DNA of 64,000 bases, from positions 1-64,000 of the forward strand of contig NW_004190396.2 of the NCBI RefSeq assembly GCF_000224145.3, written 5' to 3'. Shown here one piece after another: positions 21,912 to 33,185 of the stretch. The notes beneath the pieces were generated by a model. The model ran no database searches. It saw nothing but the letters and a program-made list of their open reading frames with translations, and was not told the origin of the DNA. Made by a program: the position numbers and the translations under genes. Each line of letters opens with the position of its first letter. The stretch's first letter is position 1. The DNA is from Ciona intestinalis. Taxonomy: Eukaryota; Chordata; Ascidiacea; Phlebobranchia; Cionidae.

Positions 21912-24233
21912 TTAATTTGATTTCAGTTTGTGTACGCCGTTGGTCGATACCGGGTTTGGGGATTTCCCGGTTCGTTTCCAGCTCGAAATGTCTGAGTAAA
22001 GAATCGTTCCGATGAAGACAAAGATCGCACCGATGACGTGCGAGGATGTGAAGTGGTTTCCGAAGTAAACGACGGAGATAAAGATGGAAACGAACTTCCG
22101 CAAAGTTATGAGGAGTGTTACCGTCAGTGATGTTGTGACTGTTGTGAGGTAGAAGATGCATCGGATACAAATATATTGCGTGACGATGTTCATAACCATG
22201 TGCTGCCATAATATTGGTAGGTGAGTGGTGGGTGATGGGGGGGAGGCGTTGAGGATTTCTATGTTGGTTACGATCGTCGGGGCAACGAAGATGAACAGCG
22301 GAAGGGGTATCAGGTGCTGGGGGGGTAACGGGGGGTTATTAAAAATTAAAATAAAAAATATTGAGATTTGATGGAAGGAAGAAGCGCGGTCGTTACACCT
22401 GGTAGACATCGAGCCAACTCTGTCTTAAACACTGGTAGTCAAGGACCTCACTCATATACAATAAAACAACTTCCATTATAAAACAACTTCTGTTGTAAAA
22501 CAACTTACGTTATAAAACAACTTACGTTATAAAACAACTTACGTTATAAAACATCGCTTCACGAGATTGCTTCCCGTATTGTCGGAACAACCTCTCTTGG
22601 TATATGCCGAGTCGTGCTGACATCAGCAGTGCGTACGTTAGTAACGTAACACCGAGGATTATCGTAAAAGGGGAAGTACCCATGCTGCTTGTTTGTGCTT
22701 GGTGCATCCCCTGTGTGGAGAATGTTCGAAATATTTGTTACGAAACTTATCTGACTTATTTTAGATCATCATAATATAACTTAAACATTACCACAGATTA
22801 ACAGTGCTTGACTGTTGTTTGTATATTCTAATATTTTTAAACCTGCGGAAATACCGGGTATGGCAACACGTTGAATTAAATAGTTAATTTTAATTCAACG
22901 TGTAAAAGTTAAAAATTACTATGTAGCATCCCAGTGCTTTGGTCAATAAAGTTGATTGTCTAGTTTCACAATTTCTAAATATTGAAGATTGGTTGTTATC
23001 TCTTCACTTTATTTTGGTCCTAAATAAAATGGACAACAACTCACCGTGGCGAGCGTGCAGATAAATATCCCGACAGAAACGAAGAGAACGGACACGAATT
23101 TTGACGGTGGATATCTTTGTTTCATCACAATACAGCCTAATAATAAGTTGGCAACCAATGAACCCTGGAAGGAAATGGGGGTTGTGGGGTTACAGTGTTG
23201 CCGGATTTATGTTTGTTACAGTGTTGCCGGATCTGTGTTAGTCTCATTTTTGCTGGACCTAATATGGCAAGCCTTTTGTCATTCACTACTTTGTTGCATT
23301 TTGCATGTTTATGAAATATATGCAACGAAAATATGGGGTGATGTGGGCTGTTTAAATTGCATAGGCACCACATCTGGGGTGGCAGGGTGGGCAAGTTTGA
23401 CAACCTTGATTTTAATTATAAACAGCAAGACACGAAATTATGCTGTTATATAAATGACAAATAAATAAAAATAATATGTTTTGAAACATCAACAGTGTAA
23501 TAACAATGTACTCACAGATTTAAATATCATATGTAGAGGCATCGGTATGTCGCAATCGAGGGCCATAATATTTGTGATGTTGACAGTGAAATGCATCGCC
23601 ACCATCATGAGGTAATTCCTGTGGATATTCAATCAGTGGATTTGTTTGTTTGGTAACGAAGGGTTAACAACATCGTAAAAGAGGTTAAAAAACAAACTCC
23701 TAACATTTCCCACTACCATTAGATCGTAATTATTTCCACACTTACTTCATCGGAATAATTCGTTTAGTTTTCCCAAACTTGTTATGAAACACCAGTCCTT
23801 CCAGGAATATGAAAAGAAATTGAAAGAAAACGATCATATTGCCGCTGCTGGATGAAGCGCTGGGAAAAACAATGTGATGTTTAATTCAACTATTTATAAG
23901 TTTGGAATAAAACAACGTTACATGCGACGGTGCGAATATTAAACCAAATTTTTAGTTTTATGGTTAAACAAAAGTATCATGGCCAAGCTACCAGCGAATA
24001 ATTCTACTAACGTTAATACTCAGGCAGGTGGGAAACCAGAGACGTAAAATGGAATACGTTAGTTCTTGGTTGATTGGGGTCAAAGGGTTGTAGCGGGTGT
24101 CATAATACATAAACGTTAATGATGTCATAGACTCATAATGAACTCACCGAATTAAATGTTCGAGGAAAATAACATTGGAGCAACAACCCACCATGACGAG
24201 TACCATGGCAACCATTGTCCATAGTTCGGCCAT
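21912..24233 (-). CDS. SLC35B4: Nucleotide-sugar transporter (UDP-GlcNAc/UDP-xylose type)
   Basis: Six or so exons run from ATG 24233 to stop 21912: 24148..24233, about 23746..23859, 23516..23618, about 23044..23172, about 22547..22710, and a last exon from about 22318. The protein follows human SLC35B4/YEA4: GCCSNVIFLEHLI, GNMIVFFQFLFIFLEG, PMPLHMIFKS then GSLVANLLLG, TYALLMSARLGIYQERLFRQ, and near the end NIVTQYICIR and SLTVTLLITLRKFVSI. It is a multi-pass membrane protein of the drug/metabolite transporter superfamily. The family exchanges nucleotide sugars across Golgi/ER membranes. The human protein ends in a lysine-rich tail; here the tail is short and ends KLKSN. It is codirectional with DERL2, 600 bp upstream. 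Confidence 0.9.
22440..22548. repeat. Short tandem repeat
   Basis: About five units of roughly 19-20 bp built on TTATAAAACAACTTACG, ending at the donor side of SLC35B4 intron 5. Confidence 0.6.
23362..23405 (+). mobile_element. MITE family C end fragment
   Basis: ATAGGCACCACATCTGGGGT then GGCAGGGTGGGCA matches the left end of the family only. Confidence 0.5.
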
Positions 24234-24749
24234 TGTTCCTGGGCGTCAGTGAAAGGTCAACTAATTAACATAAATATTATTATTAAGTTAAACTTAATTA
24301 AAATATACTGCGGTAAAAACAACTTACCTAATTTGCTTCGTAGTAAAAGCTGACTCAGCGTTTATTACAGTGTTGCCAAATGTATTTACCGCAGTGTTGA
24401 CCAATGTAAATTATAATTTAATTTATTGAAGCACCTATAAATAATATATCTTATTATTTACCATGTTTGTATAAAAGATACGTGTTAAAACATTTTGGTT
24501 GGTTTTTTCAAAGAGATTAAAACCAATGGTCAATCTCTTTGGTTTTTTGTTTGTTTAAAAATCTCTAGCGATTCTAGCGGTTTGTTTAATTTAAATAGTC
24601 CGATTAGCAGTTGGCGCTGTTGAGCATAATAACAAACTTTGTTTGGGGAGTTAGGCATAACATAATTTTTATAAAAACATTAATTAAAACAAAAGTATTT
24701 AGGTTAAATAAGTTTCAATTAAACTATTGCGCATAAATACGATACAAAT

Positions 24750-25235
24750 CACAGAAATAAAAAAGAGTAGAACGCGCAACTGCTCGAAACCGTGATATAT
24801 TCTTTTTTCTATTCACGTGACCGCCAACTCCATCCCCATTTCGCTTGGCCTCCATTGTAAAAGATAGGCGCACAGTGATTTTAGCTGTTTATTTTAAAAA
24901 CTACACTAACTATTCCACTTTATTAGGCCAGTTTAGTTTTTGGTAGGTTAACACTTACACTTTAGCGCTTGTTTAGGAAAATTAATTATTTTATCAATTT
25001 AATTAAAAACGTTTAAACAAACGGTTTGTTAGACATATATTTATGTTTGGAAATATTTATTTTTCCCTATAAACTTAAATTAAGTCAAAAAAAACAAAGA
25101 AAAACTACATAAAACGGCCTGGCTTCCATTGTCTACTATAGTAAACGGGAACGAGTCGTGAAAAAGAGAGAATATATCGTGCTCTCTCCTTTACCGACAT
25201 TAAAGATGCGCGTTCTATTCTTTTTTATTTCTGTG
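24750..25235. mobile_element. Inverted-repeat DNA transposon with empty site in the same scaffold
   Basis: A 486-bp insertion with long inverted ends: CACAGAAATAAAAAAG plus AGAACGCGC at the left, and the same sequence reversed at the right. The 8-bp flanks are ATACAAAT (24742..24749) and ATACAAAC (25236..25243). The second copy of this region has the uninterrupted site ATACAAAC at 25819..25826. No transposase frame. The 8-bp duplication suggests a hAT relative. Confidence 0.8.
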
Positions 25236-25245
25236 ATACAAACAA

Positions 25246-25295
25246 NNNNNNNNNNNNNNNNNNNNNNNNNNNNNNNNNNNNNNNNNNNNNNNNNN
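25246..25295. other. Assembly gap (50 N)
   Basis: A 50-N spacer between the two copies of the SLC35B4 upstream region. Confidence 0.95.
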
Positions 25296-25840
25296 GCAAC
25301 CATTGTCCATAGTTCGGCCATTGTTCCTGGGCGTCAGTGAAAGGTCAACTGATTAACATAAAAATAATTATTAAGTTAAACTTAATTAAAATATACTGCG
25401 GTAAAAACAACTTACCTAATTTGCTTCGTAGTAAAAGCTGACTCAGCGTTTATTACAGTGTTGCCAAATGTATTTACCGCAGTGTTGACCAATGTAAACT
25501 ATAATTTAATTTAATGAAGCACCTATAAATAATATATCTTATTATTTACCATATTTGTATAAAAGATACGTGTTAAAACATTTTGGTTGGTTTTTTCAAA
25601 GAGATTAAAACCAATGGTCAATCTCTTTGTTTTCTTTTGTTTAAAAATCTCTAGCGGTTTGTTTAATTTAAATAGTCCGACCAGCAGTTGGCGCTGTTGA
25701 GCATAATAACAAACTTTGTTTGGGGAGTTAGGCATAACATAATTTTTATAAAAACATTAATTAAAACAAAAGTATTTAAGTTAAATAAGTTTCAATTAAA
25801 CTAATGCGCATAAATACGATACAAACAACCATATTAAACA
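25296..25840. repeat. Duplicated SLC35B4 5' region, second copy
   Basis: Nearly identical to about 24211..24749 with small indels. It begins inside SLC35B4 exon 1, so a short duplicated piece of coding sequence (MAELWTMVA) appears here out of context. It lacks the 486-bp element. Read it as the other allele. Confidence 0.85.
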
Positions 25841-26121
25841 ATAAATCTTTAGCGCAACCTAGCGGAATTTCTTCCTAAATATTTACAGCAGTTGGTGGCG
25901 CAAAAAGCACACGGTTTATTTTTTAGGGGAGCGAATAAAGCTAATTGTTTACAAAACAGGATTTAATATTTGTTAAAATAATTTGAAACTAAGAAATATA
26001 TAGCACACGATGGATACAAAGATTATTACATCACAATACATAAATGTTCTTGGACACTTAACAACAATTGCTCCAACCCAGTGGTCACTAATGGGTTGTA
26101 CAAATTATCGGTGTCGTTCAA
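25841..26121. other. Intergenic spacer with SINE fragment
   Basis: AT-rich; a family A SINE fragment lies at about 26035..26105 (TTGGACACTTAACAACAATT, CAGTGGTCACTAATGGGTTG). No gene seen. Confidence 0.45.
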
Positions 26122-29100
26122 TCACATAACAATACACATTCTTGATTTCTTTTTATCATCAGGTTGCGGCGGCTTCAGTTCTTTTATGACATCATTACTG
26201 CAAACAAAGAGATTGTTAATTAATAATTAAACATAAAGGCTCGTTGTTTGACTGCTAGGTGTAACGACCCCGCTTTTTTAATTCAATATAAATATATTTT
26301 ATCCGCAAGCGTGTTTTAATGACTGCGGTTTTGTTGATATATTCTGTCGTTTTGTTTAAAATATTTCTAAATCTTCGCTACCGTAATCGAAGCCACAAAT
26401 AAAGTAATTATTATTAATTGATGACATCACAAACCTCTTTGTTTCAAACTCCTCCCCATTGTTCGTCGGAACCGTGCCATAGATGGATGATAATGGGGGA
26501 GCATCGGGGGAATCCCCATGTAAAGTGTCATCATTAGGGGTAACTTGGGGGTTTCCCACCTGTGAAACATGGGTGACGGCTAATATGGGGGCTGGGGTAA
26601 TTGAACAATGTTACCCAATACTTTGTTAGATAGTTATATATATTACTTTCAAACATAAAAAAGTATATATTGCGCTCAAACCTGGGTCTCGTCGGGATCT
26701 CTTCGGATGGATTCGTAAGTATGTTCTGTTAATATAACAATAACTTAGTATGACATCATAGGCAAACAAACAATTACCGCCTTTTTATCAAGACTTTATT
26801 ATAACGCAACAATGTTTCAACATTATTATTATTTAAAGTTAAACTTCTAATTAAAAGAAGCGTTTGTATAAAGAATTAACATTTATAGTTGCCGCCCCCA
26901 TGCCCACAGTCGCACAACAATCTATTCCCACCATTATAATCAACATTATAATCAACATTATAATCAACATAATAATCAACATTATAATCAACAATCAACA
27001 TAATAATCAACATAATAATCAACATGATAATCAACATTATAATCAACATGATAATCAACATTATAATCAACATTATAATCAACATTATAATCAACATTAT
27101 AATCAACATTATAATCAACATTATAATCAACATTATAATCAACATTATAATCAACATTATATTCAACATTATAATCCTAAGTATCACCTGGTGGATTTTT
27201 TGGGGAAAACCTTGTAGTTTTGTTGATTGTTGAATAACTTGAATCGGATAATATCTTGCGCGCTGGTTTGATAGGGGGGGTTTTAGAGCGCTGGGAAAGT
27301 CCCACCAGGTGTTCCACCTTCAGGGGGTTTTCCTCATGTTTATCGGGGTTTTTCCCATCCCCAGGGGATTCCCCATGTTTGAGGGTTCTTGGAAGAGGGT
27401 TCGGTTTCGGGATTGGTGGGTCTGGGGGGTAAGAGGGGTGGTTTGTAAAGTTGAATAAAAACATAATATAAATTTATTGCTTTTCTTCGGACGCTTTTTT
27501 CTACACTTTTCGCCCGTAGCGTGTTTTAACGACTGTCATTTTGCCTCTGATTCCTTCTCTTCGTTGTTTTAATTAATTTGATCTTCGCTATCGTATTCGA
27601 AAAGATAGATATGGAAATATGAGAATTGGCGGGAAACGACATCAGGTTACATTCATTCAAACATTAGTTACGCGACGATAAACAAGCATTCAATACGATA
27701 CAAACACCGTTACCTTCATCCGTTGCCGACGAAACATCCGTCAAACTTTCGGAGATGGATTGAAGCTGATCCCTGGTATAAATGGGCACGTAAGTTAAGT
27801 GATAAATGGGCACGTGGTGACATTAAACCAAAATAAATATTAATTGTCCAAATATTCAAACTTACCGAAAAGCCTGGTTATAATTTGTGTTGCTGCCTCC
27901 GCTGTCTCTTAGTAACCTGGTAATAATGATGTAATTATGATGATGTAACAATGATGTCATAATTACTTATCGTATTCTTTTTCCTCCGTCGTGATTGGTC
28001 GATTACTCGGGGAATCGAGATCAAGTAAACCTAACATGAAAAAAATTTATAAAAAAACACCATTTATATAAAAAAATTACTGAAAAATATGAACAAACCT
28101 TGACTTGAGTTTAATTTCCCCGACTTTCTACGACTTCCTTGTAAACTTGAGTGGCGGGGTAAGATGGTACGCTTAATATCCGGGTCGGAATCGTCCGAAC
28201 TTGAAGGGTAAGAGTCCTGTGGGGTTGTGGGGTAAGATGGGACATGTATAGTAGGCTGGGTGAAGGTTTTACTCCTTTTTATTTACGTAGTAAACGAATA
28301 ATATTCACAGAATTATATAACTCTACCCCTAGGACTCTAAAACAGGGTTGCTAATTTTTGAAACATGGTTAGTTGTATGTGTTGTTATGAGATAACGGTA
28401 TCCCATCTTATCTTACTAACATTAACAATACCTATTGTTACGTACCAGTCCATCCATTGTTACGACATCGTGTGCGGTGAAGGATGACAACCCCCGATTA
28501 ACGAAGCGTAGTGGACGACCATCACGACCGAACTCTCGACGACCCCGTGCGTAATTATGGGAATTTTTGATTGGCTGAGTATTGGGGGCGTCGACCTGGA
28601 TGGGCGGTTCCTCAACCGGGGGCGGGGCTTCTATTTCCCTGGGTGGGGTAATTAGATAAGTGGGGTAAGGGGGGTTAAGGGTTAGGGCATGGCTGCTACG
28701 AAACAAACAATCTGTTGACGATTACTCGGTTACAAAGTCAGAAATGTTGGGAAGATTTTGTCGCTGTTTGTCTGTTGTATTGATTGAAACCAAGTATTTG
28801 TAAGATCCGTAAGTTTACAAAGTTTATTTAAACGATATTTATTCCATCATTATGGATATCGGTGCTACCTGTGTCTCGGTGTTGGAGGAACGTGTTGCAA
28901 CATCAAGGCACGACTTAAGTTTTCAACCAATTTGTCCTGAGTGGCTTTCGTGGTGTCCTGAGGGTCAGTGTGTTAGTCACAATATTAATGCTGTTATGAA
29001 CAATAAGCTGCTACCATTGTGGGTGTATGTGTCCTTGAGCAAGACACTTAACGACAATTGCCCAAACTCAGTGGTCACTAATGAGTTGTTATCAGCCATA

Positions 29101-32100
29101 TATAAAACAACTGTCATCTGCCACACACGACTCCACCTACCTTGCTCTGGGCTTGTAATATAATAGCTTGTTTATATTGTTTCACAGCCTTGTTGTATTT
29201 CCCATAATAAACGTAAACCCTCCCCAACCCATCGTGGACTTGCCATTGACCAAGTTTGTCGTCTGAAAGTTATTGAGGTTGGGATTATAATGGGATTATT
29301 ATAATAACAGCATAGGCGTAACACCAAGGGTAACAAGGGTTGCAAGTTGCCCCAACTATTGAAACCGGGGCAACATCATATCCGGTTTTAAACCTAAAAT
29401 AGTTTTAACAATGTCACCCTGAATTTGTGTAATACTCAAAAAAGTGACGTGTATGATTATGACATCAATGTATTACATTATGACATCATATACCTGAATC
29501 TTTAAAAGCTTGTAACGCATGAATAAATGCTTCTGCTGCATCATCGATTCGTTGAGCATGAGTCAGCGCGTTTGCAAGGTTGCAAAAACATTGTCCTTGT
29601 GCGTTCCTGTTGCCAAGGTTACCTACATGCGAGAATCAACGTGAGTTTATTGTATGTTGGGTTTGACGGCCACAATTTTGTACCGATGCTCTTTCAATGT
29701 TATTTTATCAACTGTCGCCTTCTTGCTACTTTCCTTCTCTTTACTATTTGTAATAACTTGATCTTCGCTATCGTGTTTAAAGAGATAAAATACTTATATT
29801 GTACCTGTCGCCACTCGACTAACCATGTAGTTTGATCGCTTTCTCATGCCAGGGGATTCCCGCGGTAAACTCCCCAAGTCGATTTTTAACGGCCCCCATA
29901 TTCTGCATCGCCACGGCAACCAACTGTTTATCCTCACTCAACCGTAACACGTCATCGAAGCAATCAACCGCGACCGCAAATCTTCCAAGCAACGAATATT
30001 TCAACCCAAGTTCCGTTAACACTTTACCTGCAGAGGAATGAACATCCTCGTTAAACATGAGTGTTGTACGCCCACAATGGTGGTCTCTATATGCGAACCC
30101 CAACCACCCAACTTACATTTTGCAACGTTGTTCTTTATTTTATCGCAATTATCCAAACATTCGTCCAGAATTGAAAAACAAGAATTATCCAAAACAGGGG
30201 AATCCCCAAGAACTGCTTCAACCTGAAAACATAGAAATAATATATACACCTGTCGTAACATAGAAATAATATACACACCTGTCGTAACATAGAAATAATA
30301 TACACACCTGTCGTAACATAGAAATATTATACACACCTGTCGTAACATAGAAATAATATATACACCTGTCGTAACATAGAAATAATATACACACCTGTCG
30401 TAACATAGAAATAATATATACACCTGTCGTAACATAGAAATAATATACACACCTGTCGTAACATAGAAATAATATACACACCTGTCGTAACATAGAAATA
30501 ATATATACACCTGTCGTAACATAGAAATAATATATACACCTGTCGTAACATTGCAGAACACGCTTCTTCGTATAATTGTTCATCCATATATATCTTTATG
30601 ACATCATAATACACCCCTCGTGCCCTAATATGGTCCCCGTGCTTGACGTGCATCGCGGCCACTTTGTCCATCGTCGAGCATAACATCGCCCTCCGCTGGG
30701 GGCTTAACCTGGTTGATAATTACGTTAATACAACTTTGTTTTTAAACAACTGTCATTACAATTAATACTGTATTGTAGATTTAGCAGCCACGCATTTGTT
30801 CCACACTTTTACTCGAGTATTTTTACCCATAGCGTGTTTTAACGACTGTTGTTTCGCTGCTAATTCTGTTCTCTTCGTTGCTTTAATTAATTTGATCTTC
30901 GATATCGTATTCGAAGGAACAAATAACAGAACAGTATATTATATAATGATGTCACTAATATTTGTGACATCATAATCAAAACAATGTCAATGACTCACTT
31001 AAAATCGCTGATTGCACTTTCATAATAACGTATTGTGATGTCATAGTTGTTCATTTTCTCGTACCCGTAACCGATATTATACAAAACATCACCGCGGGTG
31101 ATTGACGGGTAGTTATCACCAACGTTTTCTGTGAGAATAATAATAATCAAAGTTAGTGAATGAAACTTATTCCGACCTGGATACAAACGACTATTGTGCC
31201 AAATGTTTCTATAAGCAAGACTTCTCACAGAACGATACTGGACAGAATAATCAACATTCACCAAATGCAGTTCCCGATAAGACTGATATATGTAATAACC
31301 AACATAGGCACCAAANCCTGGGGTGGCAGGGTGGGCNNNNNNNNNNNNNNNNNNNNNNNNNNNNNNNNNNNNNNNNNNNNNNNNNNNNNNNNNNNNNNNN
31401 NNNNNNNNNNNNNNNNNNNNNNNNNNNNNNNNNNNNNNNNNNNNNNNNNNNNNNNNNNNNNNNNNNNNNNNNNNNNNNNNNNNNNNNNNNNNNNNNNNNN
31501 NNNNNNNNNNNNNNNNNNNNNNNNNNNNNNNNNNNNNNNNNNNNNNNNNNNNNNNNNNNNNNNNNNNNNNNNNNNNNNNNNNNNNNNNNNNNNNNNNNNN
31601 NNNNNNNNNNNNNNNNNNNNNNNNNNNNNNNNNNNNNNNNNNNNNNNNNNNNNNNNNNNNNNNNNNNNNNNNNNNNNNNNNNNNNNNNNNNNNNNNNNNN
31701 NNNNNNNNNNNNNNNNNNNNNNNNNNNNNNNNNNNNNNNNNNNNNNNNNNNNNNNNNNNNNNNNNNNNNNNNNNNNNNNNNNNNNNNNNNNNNNNNNNNN
31801 NNNNNNNNNNNNNNNNNNNNNNNNNNNNNNNNNNNNCCCCTCGTATACATAAACACTGATACACACCCTACTTACCCACAGGGGCGGGGTCAACATTGTT
31901 GAGTATTGACCCCAACACCTCCACCCCCCGCTCAAAGTACCCGGCAGCGATATACGCGGCCCCAAGGTTGAACACGCACGATGTCTCCAACCCACTTCGG
32001 TTGTTGAGTAATAATACGTGTTTGTAAGCGAGGACAAACTCCTGTGTGATGTCATAAGTGTTAGTTGTGATGTCATACATACATGTTTGTTGATCTAAAT

Positions 32101-32479
32101 TAATCAAGAATTACAAAAAATAAATCTCGCTGTTGTTACAGATTGTTAAAGGGTCATATTGTATGGGCGAGGTCTTTTGGGAATTAAAAACTTTTGCACA
32201 AATGGGTTGTACGTCAGCGAGGTCTTTATTAAAGGTTGTAGGATTTGGGCCAAATATCTAAAACAGCCATCAAACTTGTTATATTTAAAGGAAAACTACA
32301 TCGATTTCACAACAGCCTTAAACAAGTGACATCACAACCCCCCTACAGCACCACCTAGTGGTTGTTACCTGCACAGCACGTCCGTGGTAACTTGCGTCAC
32401 GCTTCGCTTCCTCCAAATATGAATTCCCTCGTTCGGTATGAAACTTAACTTTTGAACCTGCGTCAACCTCTGCTGACAT
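26122..32479 (-). CDS. TTC24: TPR protein, TTC24-like, with C-terminal CaaX box
   Basis: Main exons: 32369..32479, 31876..32041, 30999..31128, 30540..30708, 30117..30222, 29824..30027, 29494..29622, 29141..29262, 28869..28957, 28446..28692, 28099..28216. Small exons follow near 27970-28034, 27867-27918, 27713-27774, 27190-27437, 26682-26725 and 26436-26563, and the last is 26122..26199. All junctions I checked agree in phase, so the 500-N gap lies in an intron. The product is about 750 aa. The N-terminal half is TPR, resembling vertebrate TTC24 ([60 protein letters not shown]). The C-terminal half is proline-rich and disordered. It ends [10 protein letters not shown]-stop, a polybasic region plus CaaX motif predicted to be farnesylated, so membrane attachment is expected. 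Exon 4's donor sits in a 29-bp tandem array. Confidence 0.8.
26305..26402 (+). repeat. Family B repeat
   Basis: GCGTGTTTTAATGACTGCGG and CTTCGCTACCGTAATCGAAG in an intron of the TTC24-like gene. Confidence 0.65.
26929..27178. repeat. 12-bp tandem repeat
   Basis: About 20 units of ATTATAATCAAC (variants ATAATAATCAAC, ATGATAATCAAC) in an intron of the TTC24-like gene, beginning right after a donor on the minus strand. Open frames here are repeat artefacts. Confidence 0.92.
27490..27612 (+). repeat. Family B repeat
   Basis: CCGTAGCGTGTTTTAACGAC, TTCGTTGTTTTAATTAATTT and TCTTCGCTATCGTATTCGAA. Confidence 0.7.
28985..29105 (+). repeat. SINE family A fragment
   Basis: CTACCATTGTGGGTGTATGT, AAGACACTTAACGACAATTG and CAGTGGTCACTAATGAGTTG. 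Confidence 0.7.
29655..29797 (+). repeat. Family B repeat (diverged)
   Basis: TTTATCAACTGTCGCC, TTGATCTTCGCTATCGTGTT and AAGAGATAAAATAC in family order. Confidence 0.55.
30231..30553 (-). repeat. 29-bp minisatellite carrying a repeated 5' splice site
   Basis: Eleven copies of a 29-bp unit; on the minus strand each holds ATGTTACGACAG|GTGTATA, the exact exon end and donor of TTC24-like exon 4 (exon 30540..30708). The intron acceptor (TTTTCAG) follows the last unit. Units are open in all frames. Confidence 0.88.
30775..30920 (+). repeat. Family B repeat
   Basis: TTTAGCAGCCACGCATTTGT, CATAGCGTGTTTTAACGACT and TTGATCTTCGATATCGTATT; one of the longer copies. Confidence 0.72.
31305..31336 (+). mobile_element. 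MITE family C left end, cut by the gap
   Basis: GGCACCAAA, one N, then CCTGGGGTGGCAGGGTGGGC runs into the 500-N gap. Confidence 0.6.
31337..31836. other. Assembly gap (500 N)
   Basis: A gap in an intron of the TTC24-like gene. The flanking exons (31876..32041 and 30999..31128) join in phase, so no exon need be missing. Confidence 0.95.
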
Positions 32480-33185
32480 CGTGTGGTTCGCGTAATATTA
32501 GTTAATTATTCATTAAAATACAAAGACATCAAATATATGGCAACCTGCAGGGAAGTTGGTTCCCGATTAGAAAGATGTTTCTCGAACAACTTTGAGGGTG
32601 GTTTTACAGATATTTTTTATTTAACTTTATTTTTAGGGTCTAATATATTGATTACAATTAAAACCAATTTTTTAGAGAAAATCTGGATGCTAGTAAAGAA
32701 TCCTCCCCTCCCCCTTTATCTGCTAACCATCAACCCCTAGGTTGGGGGGTTAGTTGTTGATGGTTAGTAGTTAGTGGTTGGGGAAGAATTCTGAAGAGTC
32801 TTCCCTCCCCACCTTATTTGCTAACCATCAACCACTAACACTTTCCACCAGCCTATTCTACAATGTACCGGAAGATTCTTCACTGGTGCCAAAAACTAGT
32901 TGAGTGAACGCCAAATAAAAGCGTCGAACCCAACGTACAATATTAACTATTTATTTATCGATTCAATAATTATTAACATAAATATTCGGCGAAGCTATTT
33001 ACGCGCGAAGGTTGCTATGGTTATGTAGCGCCACCACGCGGATATAACAATCAACATAGACATCTAAACATTTTATTCACTTTATGACGTCACAATCACG
33101 GTTACAATAATCACGATTATTCAATTGTTTGAAAGCAGCGAATTTGATATATTAACAATAAATGATTTATTACACGATTATGACA
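32480..33185. other. Intergenic region with a MITE family D copy
   Basis: This is the upstream region of the TTC24-like gene and the 3' flank of ILVBL. It holds the element at 32685..32890 and one TGACGTCA (about 33083). No gene seen. Confidence 0.5.
32685..32890. mobile_element. MITE family D copy with internal arms
   Basis: Ends GGATGCTAGTAAAGAATCC and GGAAGATTCTTCACTGGTGCC are inverted. The block TGCTAACCATCAACC recurs in both orientations inside, giving a long foldback. Confidence 0.65.

Noticed and set aside
26864-27233. Open frames of Ile/Asn/His repeats
   Set aside because: Product of the 12-bp ATTATAATCAAC tandem repeat inside an intron.
30016-30686. Tyr/Leu/Cys-rich open frames ([10 protein letters not shown] repeats)
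   Set aside because: Product of the 29-bp splice-donor minisatellite; only the outermost part is real exon.
30995-32076. Open frames of 180-290 codons across 31337..31836
   Set aside because: They consist mainly of N; the real exons on either side are in other registers and join in phase across the gap.
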